Shown here in pieces: positions 42,591 through 54,449 of a DNA stretch of 61,616 nt. The position numbers were made by a program, and so were the translations under genes. The DNA comes from Chara braunii. Lineage: Eukaryota > Streptophyta > Charophyceae > Charales > Characeae. The DNA lies in NCBI GenBank assembly GCA_003427395.1, contig BFEA01000128.1, positions 2,844,658 to 2,906,273 on the forward strand, in the 5' to 3' direction. How positions within the stretch are numbered: the stretch's first letter is position 1; each line of letters opens with the position of its first letter. Under the pieces are notes generated by a model that was not told the DNA's origin, did no database searches, and saw only the letters and a list, made by a program, of their open reading frames with translations.

Positions 42591-44662
42591 GTTGCAAGCA
42601 CAGCGTGTAACACTCTCTTGCTCTCTTTTTTTCTGCATACCTGAAGGTTGTGTACTCAGAAAATTCCTCTGCATTTTCCTCATCTGCCTTTTCTTCCTTC
42701 AGCATGATGTACTGGTTGACCGTTTTCTGCAATCTTTCAATGTGTTTCAAGCATGCTGCTCTGATGTCAAAAGCATGTTCTCTCTCCCTTTCGGACTTTT
42801 CAATGTACTCCCTTGACCATTGAAGAGACCTTTGGGACTCAGACCCACTGTCTGATGTTGTTCTTCCGGTCTCCTCGTCATCATTGTTGTCCTTGCTGTC
42901 GAACTCAGCACTGTCGAGGTCAGAACCTGTGTTCCCCTTCTGTCCTTTTGTTGGGGTTGTTCCTTCTCTGTTCCTTTCCCTGGTTCCGTCGTTTTTTTCC
43001 CTTTTGAGCCCCACTTCTGCCTTTCCCAGCGCACCATCTCCGTCCACTGGGCGTTTATTGTCAGTCTGAGGTTTGGATAGACTCTGATCGGCCTCTTCTT
43101 CCTCCCTTCTGAGCATCTCAAGGAGTGCTGTAGGTTCTTTGTTGTATTGTTCTTCTGCCTGTTCACTAATTGAGTCCAGATCCCACAACAGATCCTCTCT
43201 CGCTCTCTTCTCTGATCACGCGAGAGTCAATCAAGGGGTTTGTATTGATCTTCGTAGGGTTCCCAAACAGTTTCCCGGTCGCTTTCTTTTGCCATCTGCT
43301 GTCTGCGGGAGGGAAATGTAGGGTTTTTTAATTGTTGGTTCTTGATCAGCATAGTGCCAAACCCAATCTGGGTCCTCCAGGTTGTCATCGAACACCCAAC
43401 CATCATAACTGGGGTCGATGATGAACCATGCCCCCGGAGTATCCCCTACTTCCACAAACATGTTGGGGTGCAGTTTCCTCTCCTTTGAGTGTTTGGGAAA
43501 CTTCAAGCAGTTTTGGTCCGTTCCCAAGTGCCCACAGGCTCTGCATCTGAAACAGATCGGGGATGATCTGGTTGAGAGTTTGATTTCCAGACTCTTATTT
43601 TCTATCTCAAGATCCTAGTTCTCTGGGAACACAAGAGGGTCATCTGTCTTGACTTCCAGCAGGGCAGTCATCGAACCACAATGAGGCGCAACGAATTTTG
43701 GCGTTGGCAGAATCCATTTGAGGATTCTGTTCGCTGGGTACTGGCATTCCAGTCTGTCAACCACAAGGCCATGAAAGCCTGGGTGAATGCCATCGAATTG
43801 CACCCAAAAGTTTCATGAGGGTTTGTTTGTACGAAACTGAGAAGGTAGGATTTTGTCTTTGCGCTGTCTATTACTTCCATTTTGTTATCAAGCATATGGA
43901 ACCGTTGCAGTTCCTTGATTGCATGACAGCAGCACATTGAGCATGATGTTCCTTGTTGAAGATCACCATGACATTGTTGCGGCCCAGGTTTTGCAGACAG
44001 AAGAGTTCCCCGACATCCTTGAGTTTTGTCTCCTTCTTAATTGTCTCTATGATCCACTTTCTTTTCTCCGTTGGCATGAGGTCTGCACCATTTCGAGCAA
44101 AATTGAATACGACCACGTGTCGCTCATGCAGGTCATCCAGTTCGGAGATTTTGCCCTCCGGGTATTTCCAAACAATAACTTCTTCTTTCTCCCCGTTTAC
44201 CACTTTCTTTGTGATTGGTACTCCTTCAACCATTGTTTTTTCTATCAAAAACTTAAGTGCTTCATTGTCAATAAGCTTCATTTGATCCCTGTTTGATTGC
44301 AGGTTACGAGGAGTGTAGACAACATTCTGGGCAGCCTGTTTGGACATGCCCGCTTCGCGGCCAGCGGTAGGAGAAGCCATTGTGCTGATCAGGTGTCTCA
44401 CAGGGCTTCCGTGACTTTTTCCCTCTGAGGGGCGTCGGCTTGGAGTTGGGAAGAGCTTGCTCGTTACTGAAATGATTGGAAGAACTATGTGGTGGGGTTC
44501 TGAGACCGGTGGTGGGTGGTGGAGCAGTGAGGGGGGGGAATAGAGGAGGGGGGATCGTGGTGGGAAGCTGGTTAGTACGGTAGACTACTTCATTCAACAG
44601 GGTGGAGTGGGGTTGGTAAGCAGGGAGGTTGCTGGTTTAGTTAAGGGAGAGGGGGGGGGGGA

Positions 44663-45476
44663 NNNNNNNNNNNNNNNNNNNNNNNNNNNNNNNNNNNNNN
44701 NNNNNNNNNNNNNNNNNNNNNNNNNNNNNNNNNNNNNNNNNNNNNNNNNNNNNNNNNNNNNNNNNNNNNNNNNNNNNNNNNNNNNNNNNNNNNNNNNNNN
44801 NNNNNNNNNNNNNNNNNNNNNNNNNNNNNNNNNNNNNNNNNNNNNNNNNNNNNNNNNNNNNNNNNNNNNNNNNNNNNNNNNNNNNNNNNNNNNNNNNNNN
44901 NNNNNNNNNNNNNNNNNNNNNNNNNNNNNNNNNNNNNNNNNNNNNNNNNNNNNNNNNNNNNNNNNNNNNNNNNNNNNNNNNNNNNNNNNNNNNNNNNNNN
45001 NNNNNNNNNNNNNNNNNNNNNNNNNNNNNNNNNNNNNNNNNNNNNNNNNNNNNNNNNNNNNNNNNNNNNNNNNNNNNNNNNNNNNNNNNNNNNNNNNNNN
45101 NNNNNNNNNNNNNNNNNNNNNNNNNNNNNNNNNNNNNNNNNNNNNNNNNNNNNNNNNNNNNNNNNNNNNNNNNNNNNNNNNNNNNNNNNNNNNNNNNNNN
45201 NNNNNNNNNNNNNNNNNNNNNNNNNNNNNNNNNNNNNNNNNNNNNNNNNNNNNNNNNNNNNNNNNNNNNNNNNNNNNNNNNNNNNNNNNNNNNNNNNNNN
45301 NNNNNNNNNNNNNNNNNNNNNNNNNNNNNNNNNNNNNNNNNNNNNNNNNNNNNNNNNNNNNNNNNNNNNNNNNNNNNNNNNNNNNNNNNNNNNNNNNNNN
45401 NNNNNNNNNNNNNNNNNNNNNNNNNNNNNNNNNNNNNNNNNNNNNNNNNNNNNNNNNNNNNNNNNNNNNNNNNNNN
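44663..45476. other. Assembly gap, 814 N
   Basis: A run of N starting right after a G10 tract inside the G-rich 5' field of LINE B. A reading frame across it is meaningless. Confidence 0.99.
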
Positions 45477-46000
45477 GGGCGAATATCCGATGAAATGGGG
45501 GCCAGAGTTGGGGGGGCCTAGATATGATGATAGATTGGGAGTAAGGGTTGAGAGTAGGGGGGAGGAGTATTGTATCTGGGCGCAGAGGATCGACGAACAG
45601 AGGTTTGGGCTGAGAGAGACGGCTTGATCCGGGATCGGGAGAGTGGCGGGGGTAGAGATCCGATGAGGGGATCGGGGTAAGCGGATTTAGGAAAAATCAT
45701 AAAAGATCGTAGATTGGGGGCAGGGGCTGGGAGGGACTTAGCCGGAGGGTGGGGTGAAATGAAAAAAAAGGGTGAGTATGGGTGGGGTCTGAGTTGCCAG
45801 CGCTAGGGGTAGGGGGAGAATTCTTCGGTGAGAAGTCAGTGAGAGGTTGGAGGAGTGTCCGTTCTATACGGTGGAGAAGAGAGGAGGTTAGAGAGAGAGA
45901 GGACAGGTGAGGTGAGGGAGAAAATAAATTTTCAGTTTCGGTTAGCTCTCACTTCATGTTGCTTCGTTGTCGAATCGCTGTCGCTTTGCTATCACTTCGT

Positions 46001-48413
46001 TGTCGCGTTGTTGTGTGTCGGGAGATGACCTCAAAATAGCATTCTTCTTCCTCATGCGGTCTGCTCTTGAGGTGTCGTGCAGAAGGCACACTTTGAAAAG
46101 GACACTGCCACTTGATTGCCACTTGATTGCTCACTTGACTGGATCCTCTTTGTACCTGATGCTGCCGTTCCCTGGCCTGGGGGGAGGCACCCCTTGCTCA
46201 CCGAGTTCTCTCCTCCCCTTGGCCAAGACCACAGTTAGGTACTGGAGAGATCCTTGTGTCGTTTATCCTCATTGCACCCGTCTTGCCATGATGACCTAGA
46301 CGCGCGCGCCTGGCGCGCGCCTGTGGGTGTCCTCGTAGGAACGTCCGGCTATGGCTAGGGTGCTTGATTGGATGAGTCGACTTGTGTGTCGCTTTCCGGA
46401 ATCGGGGTTGGCGCGAACACGGTCGCGGCGAGGGCCCAACATTTGAAATCGAAGTGTTGGAATTGGCGCCCGCGTGCGGGCGGGGGGGCCCGCGCTGCTA
46501 GCGCAAACTAGCGCTATTTTCAGCGCTTACCGAAGGCGCCGCCCCCCCCCTCCATTTCTATCTTACCTCATGCGAGGAACATTACTCTCTACTGGAGCAA
46601 CCTGACCAGACAGCGGATGCGGGTGCTGACGCTGAATGAGCTCCCCCATTCAGCCCCAGTTGAGGCACTAGCTTACAAGCCTCGTTATATGGGAACCTCG
46701 GGAGCTAGGCGAATAGTTCTCAACTAGTCCCGTGAGCAGTGAGGGCACTCATAGGCAGTGTCTAATGGTCGGCTAACCAAGCTCTAACCCATGAGCCCCC
46801 TACCTCTAAGTACCAACCCAGCACGGCGCGGTTCATATATGGCTACTGTTGGTTGTTGAAGATGCTGGTTGTTATGTGAGCTAGTGCGATATTATAGTCT
46901 GTATGTATGTGGTTGCTTTCTGTGAGCTAGTCTGATATCATAGTCTGTATGGATGTATGTGGTTGCTTTCTGCTACTAATGAGCCTTGCTTTTGTCTGTT
47001 CGCTAGGGAGAATCGACTTAGCGATAATGGTGGAGACCTCGACCCTCGCCAACTACCCCCGACCACCTCTGATAGCCGACCACCCCAGAATGGGTCTACT
47101 GACATCGAGAGTAGGACACACCTCTTAATTCCACATTGGTTTCCCTACACGGCACCCCTGCCCACCAAAGGACTGCCACGGTATCACCATGCACCCAAAC
47201 AACCCCTTACCACTCTCCGACCCGAGAGAGTAGCATCCATCCCTCGTCAACTCTCCCGTAGGAAAGGCACACGTCCCCACCCAAATCCGTCCAGAAGATC
47301 ATCCCAATAGCCACCCTAACGCTTTGCCCTGTTACAGCGAGAGGAAACCCAGGACGGCATTGATTGCCTCCTTCAGGAGGCATTGACTTCTGGGTAAGCC
47401 CAAGCCATTCATCATCCCCTTCCTGCCCTGTTTATCTTTACCTTCCATGAAGAAAAAGAACTATGGCAGAGTCAGGCTCTCGAGCTTCAAGTGGCGTACG
47501 AAACTCAGAACAGCACTTTTATCACTGCCTGAGTTTCAAATGCTGAAATAACTCAGTCCAGCAAAAGGTGTCAGAATTTTAAATGCAGTTCTGTCAACGC
47601 CATGTTCAAGGACCTGGCCGAGGCCCATGGTCCACACCACAGGGTTGTCCTTCCCGATCAAGGGGGCTTAGGGAGCTGTGTAAAATCCCAGGTACCCCAG
47701 CTGCCGCACCTTTTGATTCCAACTTCCGGTGACAAAAAATTTCTAAAGAATCAGGAATGTTGGTTAGGTCCCTCTACATACGGGAAAAAATATACAAAAA
47801 TCATAAGAATGGCTTGGCCATTCTTCATTAAAGCCATTCAACGAACATTCTTATCGTAACATTATCAGGAGCTCTTACTACCCACTTATGTACATATATT
47901 TCAGCTGCCCTAATTTCCTTAGCCTTTCTCCAAACCTTCTGTGCAGATCTGTTTCTTTTGCTAATTGCAATAATACATCTGAACTTCCAGATTTCCTTCA
48001 AGTTATGTCTGTGTAACATTTCAATATTGATATGAAATTTTGTTGGTGCATTTTTGGTTAAGATCACTCATTTTCTCAATCCCACTGTGCTGCTTGTGTT
48101 GAATGTGTTCGTTGTGTTTTTCTCATGTTCCAGTACCTATCCTTCTTTCACACCTAGCTTGATCAAATCCCATCCCATAAGCCACACGCACAGCCCCACT
48201 GTCCAACTCTCTACCCCTCTCCCTTCCACTCCTTAAATTCCCTCCCTTGCTGCCAGTCACAGGCAGACACCTGCCATCAGGCCTGCATCCTGCAGATACG
48301 AATTCTCTAGACCCACCAGATGTCTCCCACACTCTTTCCCAACCCATCTGAACTTTCAGGATGCATGGCCTAGTTTGTAACTTTGCATCCAATTACAAGC
48401 TGAGAACACTCAC
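46001..48413. other. Intronic stretch, no exon recognised
   Basis: Contains a GC palindrome near 46300 (GACGCGCGCGCCTGGCGCGC), CpG-rich sequence to 46560 and a near-duplicate GTGAGCTAGTSYGATATYAT block at 46878 and 46921. A LINE-tail-like GGCATTGATTGCCTCCTTCA lies at 47353. Some plus-strand frames of 80-117 codons have no domain. Further small exons of the TIG/PA14 gene could hide here. Confidence 0.5.
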
Positions 48414-49754
48414 ACCATAACGGGAGCATATTGCCACATTGTGCAGGTGTAGAATTGGACTGCTGTTTGTTCCTCACCTCCACCGTAAACCTCTTGAGGA
48501 ATGGGGCACCCGTCCGACATCTGACAATCCTCCCACTGTAGCTCACGCCTCTCACTCCAAGAGCGGTTGTATATCTCATCCAGCCTGTGATATTTCGGTG
48601 GCCTCTTTCTTGGGAAATCACCATTGTGGAGCCAGGACAGGAGCTCTTCAGGAGTAGCCTGTGACCCATTTGGGGATAAGAGCATCTCCTTCGCAAGCAG
48701 ATCCTGAGAGCCTCTGTATTTACCAAGAGCTTGAACCTGGTCCGTTACATTTCCGAGAAACTTGCTTATGAACGAAGTCAACGCATCAGAATTGTTTGCC
48801 AAAGACTTGGCCAGGTAGTATTCATAACTCCCAGGCTCCGATTCAAGGAGTGTGTTAGGCAGCACTCCCATGATATCCATCAGATCGAGGAGGACCTCAT
48901 CGCTGGGTACAGACGAGTTTTGCTGCACACCAGTCTCACTCCCGGCACGGCCCCACATCTGACCTTCACCATGGCCCAGTTCGAGATCTTCCATCTCTAG
49001 GCCAACTGTTTCGAATTGTGAGGTATGCACATCCTTAGCACCGGATAGAGATTTCCTGGGCTTTGAATCCAAACTTTTCAGTGAAGAAATGTAAGAGCGG
49101 GTGCCAGCTTGAGGTTTTCCTGAGATTTTCAAATTTTCCCTGGTAGTTGGAAACATAGACTCCTGCCATGGGCCAAAAGGGTCAAGTGGATCAAACACTC
49201 TGCCATCCACGGGTTGATCATACTCGAGGGATGATGCGCGGACAGATTCATTTTGCTGATGATGTTTTCCATCCTTCCTTGCCAACCATTCATAAGGTAT
49301 GAACTGCATTCCAGAAAGTGCGAAGCCATTCTTTCCTGGAGTTGGAACAGAGAGTGAAAGTCTTCCGACATGAGACGAGTATGCCTTCCTGCCTGCCTGT
49401 TGCTTTTTGCGGAAGCCCGTAGTGCCTGGTCCACCTGAATATCGGCCACCGGGAGGTCTCCACCTTAGCTGAAGGCGCTTAGCACCACCAGATTGAAAGT
49501 ACTGCACGTAGATTCGATTCCAGGAATTGGGTATTCTGTTGTAAAATGTTCCATATGACAGCTGAGATGCATGCACAGAATCGTCTTCAAGTACTTGCTC
49601 GTCGTTGATGAACACCCGAACACCATCATCTGAGTAGCAGTAGAACTGCATCACCCCACAAGTTATGAAAGAATTGAATGAATAGTTCAACCTGTCAGTG
49701 TATTTGCTTCCCCCCCCTCCATCCACACCGCATCTACCTCTCCCTACCTCATTT
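48414..49754 (-). CDS. Exon with a PA14 domain of the TIG/PA14 gene
   Basis: The minus strand has acceptor CATTGCAG before 49754. Two donors are possible: GTGTGA after 48416 (phase 0, compatible with the 46-nt exon) or the stronger GTGAGT after 48414 (phase 2). About 446 codons. The first 110 residues are the end of a PA14 beta-barrel: VMQFYCYSDDGVRVFINDEQ contains the diagnostic SDDGVRVFI strand, and WNRIYVQYFQSGGAKRLQLR is the closing strand. PA14 binds carbohydrate in many proteins. The remaining 330 residues are hydrophilic with Ser/Lys-rich parts and several NxS/T sites and match nothing I know. In PKHD1L1-like proteins a PA14 domain lies among TIG repeats, the same order as here. Confidence 0.75.
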
Positions 49755-51616
49755 CTGCAATGCCATTATGGTGAACCACAACACCTTATCAACAAGTATG
49801 GGGGAACAGAAGAATCCGCCAAGGGAAAGAGGTGACTATGCTGGTCGTGCGAGCTAGAGCAGTGGAGAACCTGCGGGTGGCCATTCTGGTGGATCTACAG
49901 AAGTGCCAACGCAAATCGGGGAATGATGACAGCAAATTTTGGAGGATCTGGGGGGTCTATCCCAGGCTCGCTAAGAAGGACCCTGCAACTGGTAGAATGG
50001 TTTTTGGCCCTACGCTTAAAAAATATGCTGTAAGTGAGGAAGAATAGGCCCCAGGTCACCTTGTACCATGGAGGATGATGGGATAGTGAATACTATATAA
50101 TATGGTAGTAGGCTAGTAGCATGGACCTGTACCATGGGTAGTGGAGGTGTTATGGGGAAGACAGGGAGAGCTATAGGAAAGAGATTTAAAAAATTAGGTG
50201 AAAAATAAAGTGAATGCTGGGTGCAGGACATTGTAACATTGAAAAGGTGAGGGCTTGATTTGGATTGGCCTCGGGTACCCACAAAGAGAATTCTGGGTGG
50301 CCTGAAGAGATATCGGAAAGAGCTTTGAAAGATAAGGTGAACAACAAAGTGAATGCTGAGTGATGGGACATCGTAACGCTGAAAAGGTGCGGGCTTGATT
50401 TGGATTGGCCAATAGAGAGTTGAGAGGAGGGCTGAATGGGATTTGCCAATAGAGAGGTGCACGACAACTGTTAGGAGGTAAAGGGAAGGGATTGGGTACG
50501 TATGGGATCAACAGATGTGGCTAAATCTCTGTATGTAGAGGTATAGGGTGAGAACCTCGAGATCAGGACTTAGGTGGTATAGTCACAGGAGGGTGAAAGG
50601 AACAAAGATTGGAGGCCTAGAGACGGGAGGTGCAGTCCTGTGCGCTGGCGTTGCCCCCCCCCCGGGACCCTCGTAATGTGTATCTGGTACAGTATGGATG
50701 TTTCCTGGCCATTATGGGAGCCCTGGTTGGGAGGTCAAGTAATGGGTTGCCGAACTGCCCTCCCCCCCTGCCCCCCCTAAAAGTGTCTCGTGCGGCAGGG
50801 GTAGTAGGCTGGTCTCGCTGCATCTGTGCTCTCTCTCTCTTTCTATTCTGAACATTTGAATGCCAGTGATAAGCAAGCAGACTGTTTCCCCCCAGAATAG
50901 GCGAGGCCTAGATTCCTTCAAAAAACATAACAAACAAGTAAAAAAAATGCATGAGTGATTCATAGGATTCAACCCATACGTACAACTAGAAGGCACAGGC
51001 AGTGAAATCTGAGAGCCTGAAAGGATGGAGAAAGAGATTTGTTGTGGTTCAGGGTAGAACACGCAGAAGCCCATACTCTGCCACAACACTTCAAGACACA
51101 TAAGCTGAATGTCCATTCTGGGAAATACTGGGAAAACGAGAAAGAAACATTAGTATTGGTCATTGTCAGAACAGGATTGTTTCACTTTGATCTGTCATTG
51201 GTACAGAGTATTCCAACAAGATGAAGCCGAAGTCCGTTCACAAGTGTGCTTTACAGATGAGACAGGTGGCAGCCATTGTTTTCACAAAGACAGTAGGAGA
51301 ATCGATAAATCCGAAGCTCTTATGTTGTGTCACCTAACCTTACATTGACTTCTCACTCAAGGGAGCTAAGGCAGCACCCTCGGTTTCTGGCCTATCCATG
51401 AAGAATATGAAACAATTTCACGATGTTCCAAAGTCCTGAGTCCCGGTCCCAGAGTCCCCCCCAGTTCCTGATTGGTCCCGGCAGGCCCCAGGTCTAGGTC
51501 CTAGGAGTCCGGTAGGCCCTAGCGGCCGAAGCATTGTAGATTCATTGGGTCTATTGGGTCTAGTAGTGAGGTTGGTAGAAGTCGTAGAACCGGTACCCGA
51601 CAAACAAAGACTGAAG
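49755..51616. other. Upstream of the PA14 exon: no firm gene
   Basis: A 71-codon plus-strand frame (49832-50047, ending KYAVSEEE) is unrecognised. A good splice acceptor TTTTCCCAG on the minus strand ends at 51128 and opens into a frame of over 100 codons without a clear domain. It could be an upstream exon of the TIG/PA14 gene. A C-rich spot at 50651 and a duplicated 140-bp unit are also here. Confidence 0.4.
50155..50410. repeat. 140-bp duplicated unit
   Basis: AAAGTGAATGCTGRGTG followed by GGACATYGTAAC, CTGAAAAGGTG and GGGCTTGATTTGGATTGGCC occurs at 50208 and again at 50348, each preceded by a related GGAAAGAGMTTTRAAA block. Confidence 0.85.
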
Positions 51617-52690
51617 TGTTATGACCCTGGCCAATTTCGAGATACACATCCACCGGAAAGTACAATGCCATCCAATTGCAGAAAGAAATGAATGAACTTG
51701 AGAGGAGAGAGAGAGGATTAGAAGAAGAAGAAGAAGATGTACACCAGCAAAGACAATGGCAAGGCTCTTCTTCTTCGCACAACAATCTCCTCCTCCTTAT
51801 CTCCCCCTTCTCTTATTCATACAAGAAATAATAATACAATGTTGGATGACTGATCCAGAATCAATGTCCGAGTCCCACTTCTACTGCAGGTATCACTGAA
51901 GGTCCACCATAGCCATGACCGCCTCTCCCACTCTTTACTCTCATAGGCCGAGGCTATGGCGGACTACTGGGCTCTGCTCAGATGCCCAAAGGACAACCCA
52001 AAGCAGCTATGGCTGCTCTAGCTCAGGCCGCCATGCCTGCCCCTGCCCCGAAGCTTCTTGGTGTAGCTCTCCCCTGCTGGGGACTCCTTGCTGCAGCGCT
52101 CACCAAGGTGATGAAGATGGCTGCCACCATAGCCAGGTAAGTACCCCTGGCGCTCCTCCCCCTTCCTTCCTTCTTCCTCCTTCTTCCTCCCTCGTGTCCT
52201 TCTTCCTCCCCAGCAGCGCTACTCCAGCTTAGCGCTGCTCCAGCCAGCGCTCCACCAGTGTGTCGCCAAACTTGCACACCGAAAAAGAGGCCGGACTCTC
52301 CGCCCGGCCAGAAGATATAGCGGCCTGCTTTGCCTCTTGGGCGGTGACTTCCAGGCCGCTCGGCCTCCCAAGCAACCGGTACCTCCTCCCTTTCGGAGGG
52401 AAACATCATTGCAGACTCTGATATTGCCCGTACAGGCCCTAGACCCAGACTGGTTGGACTGATATCTGCCTAGACCTAACCTACAACTACTGGGCCTCTA
52501 AAAATGCCACTTTTGTCTTCTTCTGCTCGGCCTCCGGTACCTGCACATCTACCCCTTCCAGGTGCGGTACCGGCCTACCCGCTACTTGAGTGTTGTTTTT
52601 TTTCCCGCTGCAACCCTTCAATGTCACGGCCACAGGTAAGTACCGGCCCTGAGGGCCCAACGAACGAGCAAGTGCCCTGACGGGCCACAC
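51617..52690 (-). mobile_element. LTR of the same family as 11770 (solo or 3' LTR)
   Basis: TGTTATGACCCTGGCCAATT at 51617 matches TGTTATGATCCTGGCCAATT at 11770, and similarity continues through AAAGTACAATGC, GAAAGAAATGAATGAA and the GAAGAAGAAG stretch to about 51890. No PBS follows the inner end, so this is a solo or 3' LTR. A TATA-like GCTATATCT on the minus strand near 52317 would be the LTR promoter. The right boundary is an estimate. Confidence 0.6.
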
Positions 52691-53828
52691 ACATACTCAT
52701 GCCAACCAGCACTCAGACAGGTACGGTCATACACACACCCAAGCCAACCAACACTCAGACAGGCATGGTCACACGCACACTCCAGCACTCAGACAGACAT
52801 GCAGCCCAGCAAGCGTGCACACACAGACTTAGTGGCAAGCGGGAAACTCAGCAAGGCATTCAGTCTATGAGCAAAACTCAGAAATCAGTTGTGTGTTTCA
52901 GTCCATGTTTGGACAGGTCATCACAGAAGTCCCAAAGTCCAATTTTGCAGCAGCATTCAGGGAAAGTCCGGTAAGTTCCGGAACTGGCAACTGCGGCCAA
53001 AAGGCCGCATCGACCAGTACCGGTCTGGAGCCGACAACGATTCACTTCAGCTGCTAGCTATAGTTGCTACAGTGCTTCATCGGGTCACTTGTCAATCCGC
53101 ATTTTGGGGAAGCGCTGTTGTAGCGCTTGTGCGACCAACGGGTTGGACAGTCAGATGGATGTGAAAGACACAGGGTGATCAGGCGCCCAGCTCGGTTACA
53201 TCAGGAAGACAACGGCGTCCATAGCCGCAAGGTTGAGGCTGATGCCGAAAGAGGGCTAAGCAGGTGTATTCAGGAAGGGAAAGTGAGTAATTAAAAGAGC
53301 AACAGAGCGCGCGCGCGCGCGAGAGAGAGAGAGAGAAAGAGAGAGAGGAGTAGGTAAGCATGAGCGCCTGAAGACCTGAGAGAGTGAGAGAGGTAGCGCG
53401 AGAGAGGGTAAGAGAGCGAGAGAGAGGGGCAAGAGATTACACATTCAGTTCATTGGCGATAGCGGTCATAACAGCTTGTAATACTAAAGTTTTGGGAGGC
53501 GGTTATCACCTTCTTGTGTGCTGATCTGTTGTTCAATCCTTGGTGTGAATCTTCGGTGAAAGCGTGTAGCAAGTGCAATAGATATTTGTTTGCAGTTGGT
53601 TTATTCAACTATGTCATATAGTTATAGTAGTTAAACACTGCTGTTAGTCCAACAAGAATATGATGGTTGAAAATTTGCCATGGTAACCGCGGAACCCGAC
53701 ACCGGACACTTCCGGAATGTCTTCTCGACTAGTGTCTGGACCGGTCCGGACATCACCGGACACCCGGACAGGCCGGACAGGTGCCAGGGGGTGCAAAATG
53801 TCTGGACCAAAAAAACAAAAAAACAAAA

Positions 53829-53829
<1 letters not shown>
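52691..53829. repeat. Simple repeats and short direct repeats, no gene
   Basis: CCAACMAACACTCAGACAGG-type units repeat three times at 52700-52800. A (GC)n(GA)n tract lies at 53307-53335, followed by GAGAGA-rich sequence to 53435. No coding exon recognised. Confidence 0.7.

Positions 53830-53867
<38 letters not shown>
53830..53867. repeat. Poly(G) run of 38
   Basis: Uninterrupted G38 right after an A-rich stretch with scattered C. Exact length is unreliable. Confidence 0.95.
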
Positions 53868-53869
<2 letters not shown>

Positions 53870-54159
53870 GGCAGGCGCTTACCTGCTTTGCACTTCGTAG
53901 TTCAGGCAGCACAGCACCTGTTTTGCAGCAAATCAACAAGCACATTTAACTAGCAGACATACAGAGTTGCAAACAGTGCAAAGCAGGCACAAGACTAAAG
54001 AAACAGAGAATTGTTTTCTGAAAAAAGTATGGTTAACTTTGAACTTTGGATTTAGTAATTTAAGTTCATAACTTCATATATAACTTAGAAGTTCGAACTT
54101 TGGCAGTTCAATTCAGAACGTCAGAGTCTTCAGACTGGCAGCACTGTCAGTGCTCTCTC

Positions 54160-54192
<33 letters not shown>

Positions 54193-54417
54193 GTCTGTGT
54201 CTCTGCAATCAGACTCGCTATCTTTCACACTTCACATGCATGCAAACAGGTGCACAGCAAACTGGCGACAAGCGCCCACTTAAAACTCAGAAATATGGTA
54301 GCCGAGAACACAGTTCAGATACAGGTTCACTTCAATGGCTATGGCGACTCAGCGCCCACACAACTCTCTGTTCGCACACACAGGATCACCCTGGATTCCC
54401 CACGCACGATAATCTGT

Positions 54418-54449
<32 letters not shown>

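Larger units (their letters stand above)
41237..42592 (-). mobile_element. LTR-like insertion (about 1.35 kb) inside LINE B ORF1
   Basis: The insertion separates two parts of ORF1 that are continuous in LINE A. It is flanked by GCAACA (minus strand) on both sides. It contains a TATA-box-like CTATATAAG on the minus strand (about 42228-42238), a (CT)n tract and a 47-bp tandem repeat. The size and TATA suggest a solo LTR in minus orientation, but the termini are not TG..CA at the flanking repeats, so the class is uncertain. Confidence 0.5.
40414..44401 (-). pseudogene. LINE B ORF1, interrupted
   Basis: The N-terminal piece begins at 44401 and aligns with LINE A ORF1 (VIVWKYPEGKISELDDLHER versus VVVWEYPEEDIQSLNELYEK). 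The zinc knuckle reads CFRCRACGHLGTDQNC, with two extra residues before the last Cys compared with LINE A. GWVFDDNLEDPDWVWHY follows. The charged helical part (42493-43188) stops at the insertion; the C-terminal piece resumes at about 41240 and ends DLDRFYMSDCSEDDMEE at 40414. Several frameshifts are present. Confidence 0.75.
36934..46000 (-). mobile_element. LINE B, L1-type, RT-deleted
   Basis: A relative of LINE A in the same orientation. It comprises a 3' tail fragment (36934-36966), T27 (poly A on minus), a 3' UTR (36994-37200), an ORF2 lacking RT (37205-39509), a triplicated ORF2 start, ORF1 in two pieces (40414-41240 and 42590-44401) around an LTR-like insertion, and a G-rich 5' field containing the assembly gap. 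The upstream limit near 46000 is approximate. Confidence 0.75.

Noticed and set aside
44607-45521. 304-codon frame
   Set aside because: Almost all of it is the run of N; there is no sequence to support it.
46296-46325. GC palindrome as a regulatory hairpin or terminator
   Set aside because: It is an alternating CG tract with no neighbouring transcription unit; composition alone explains it.
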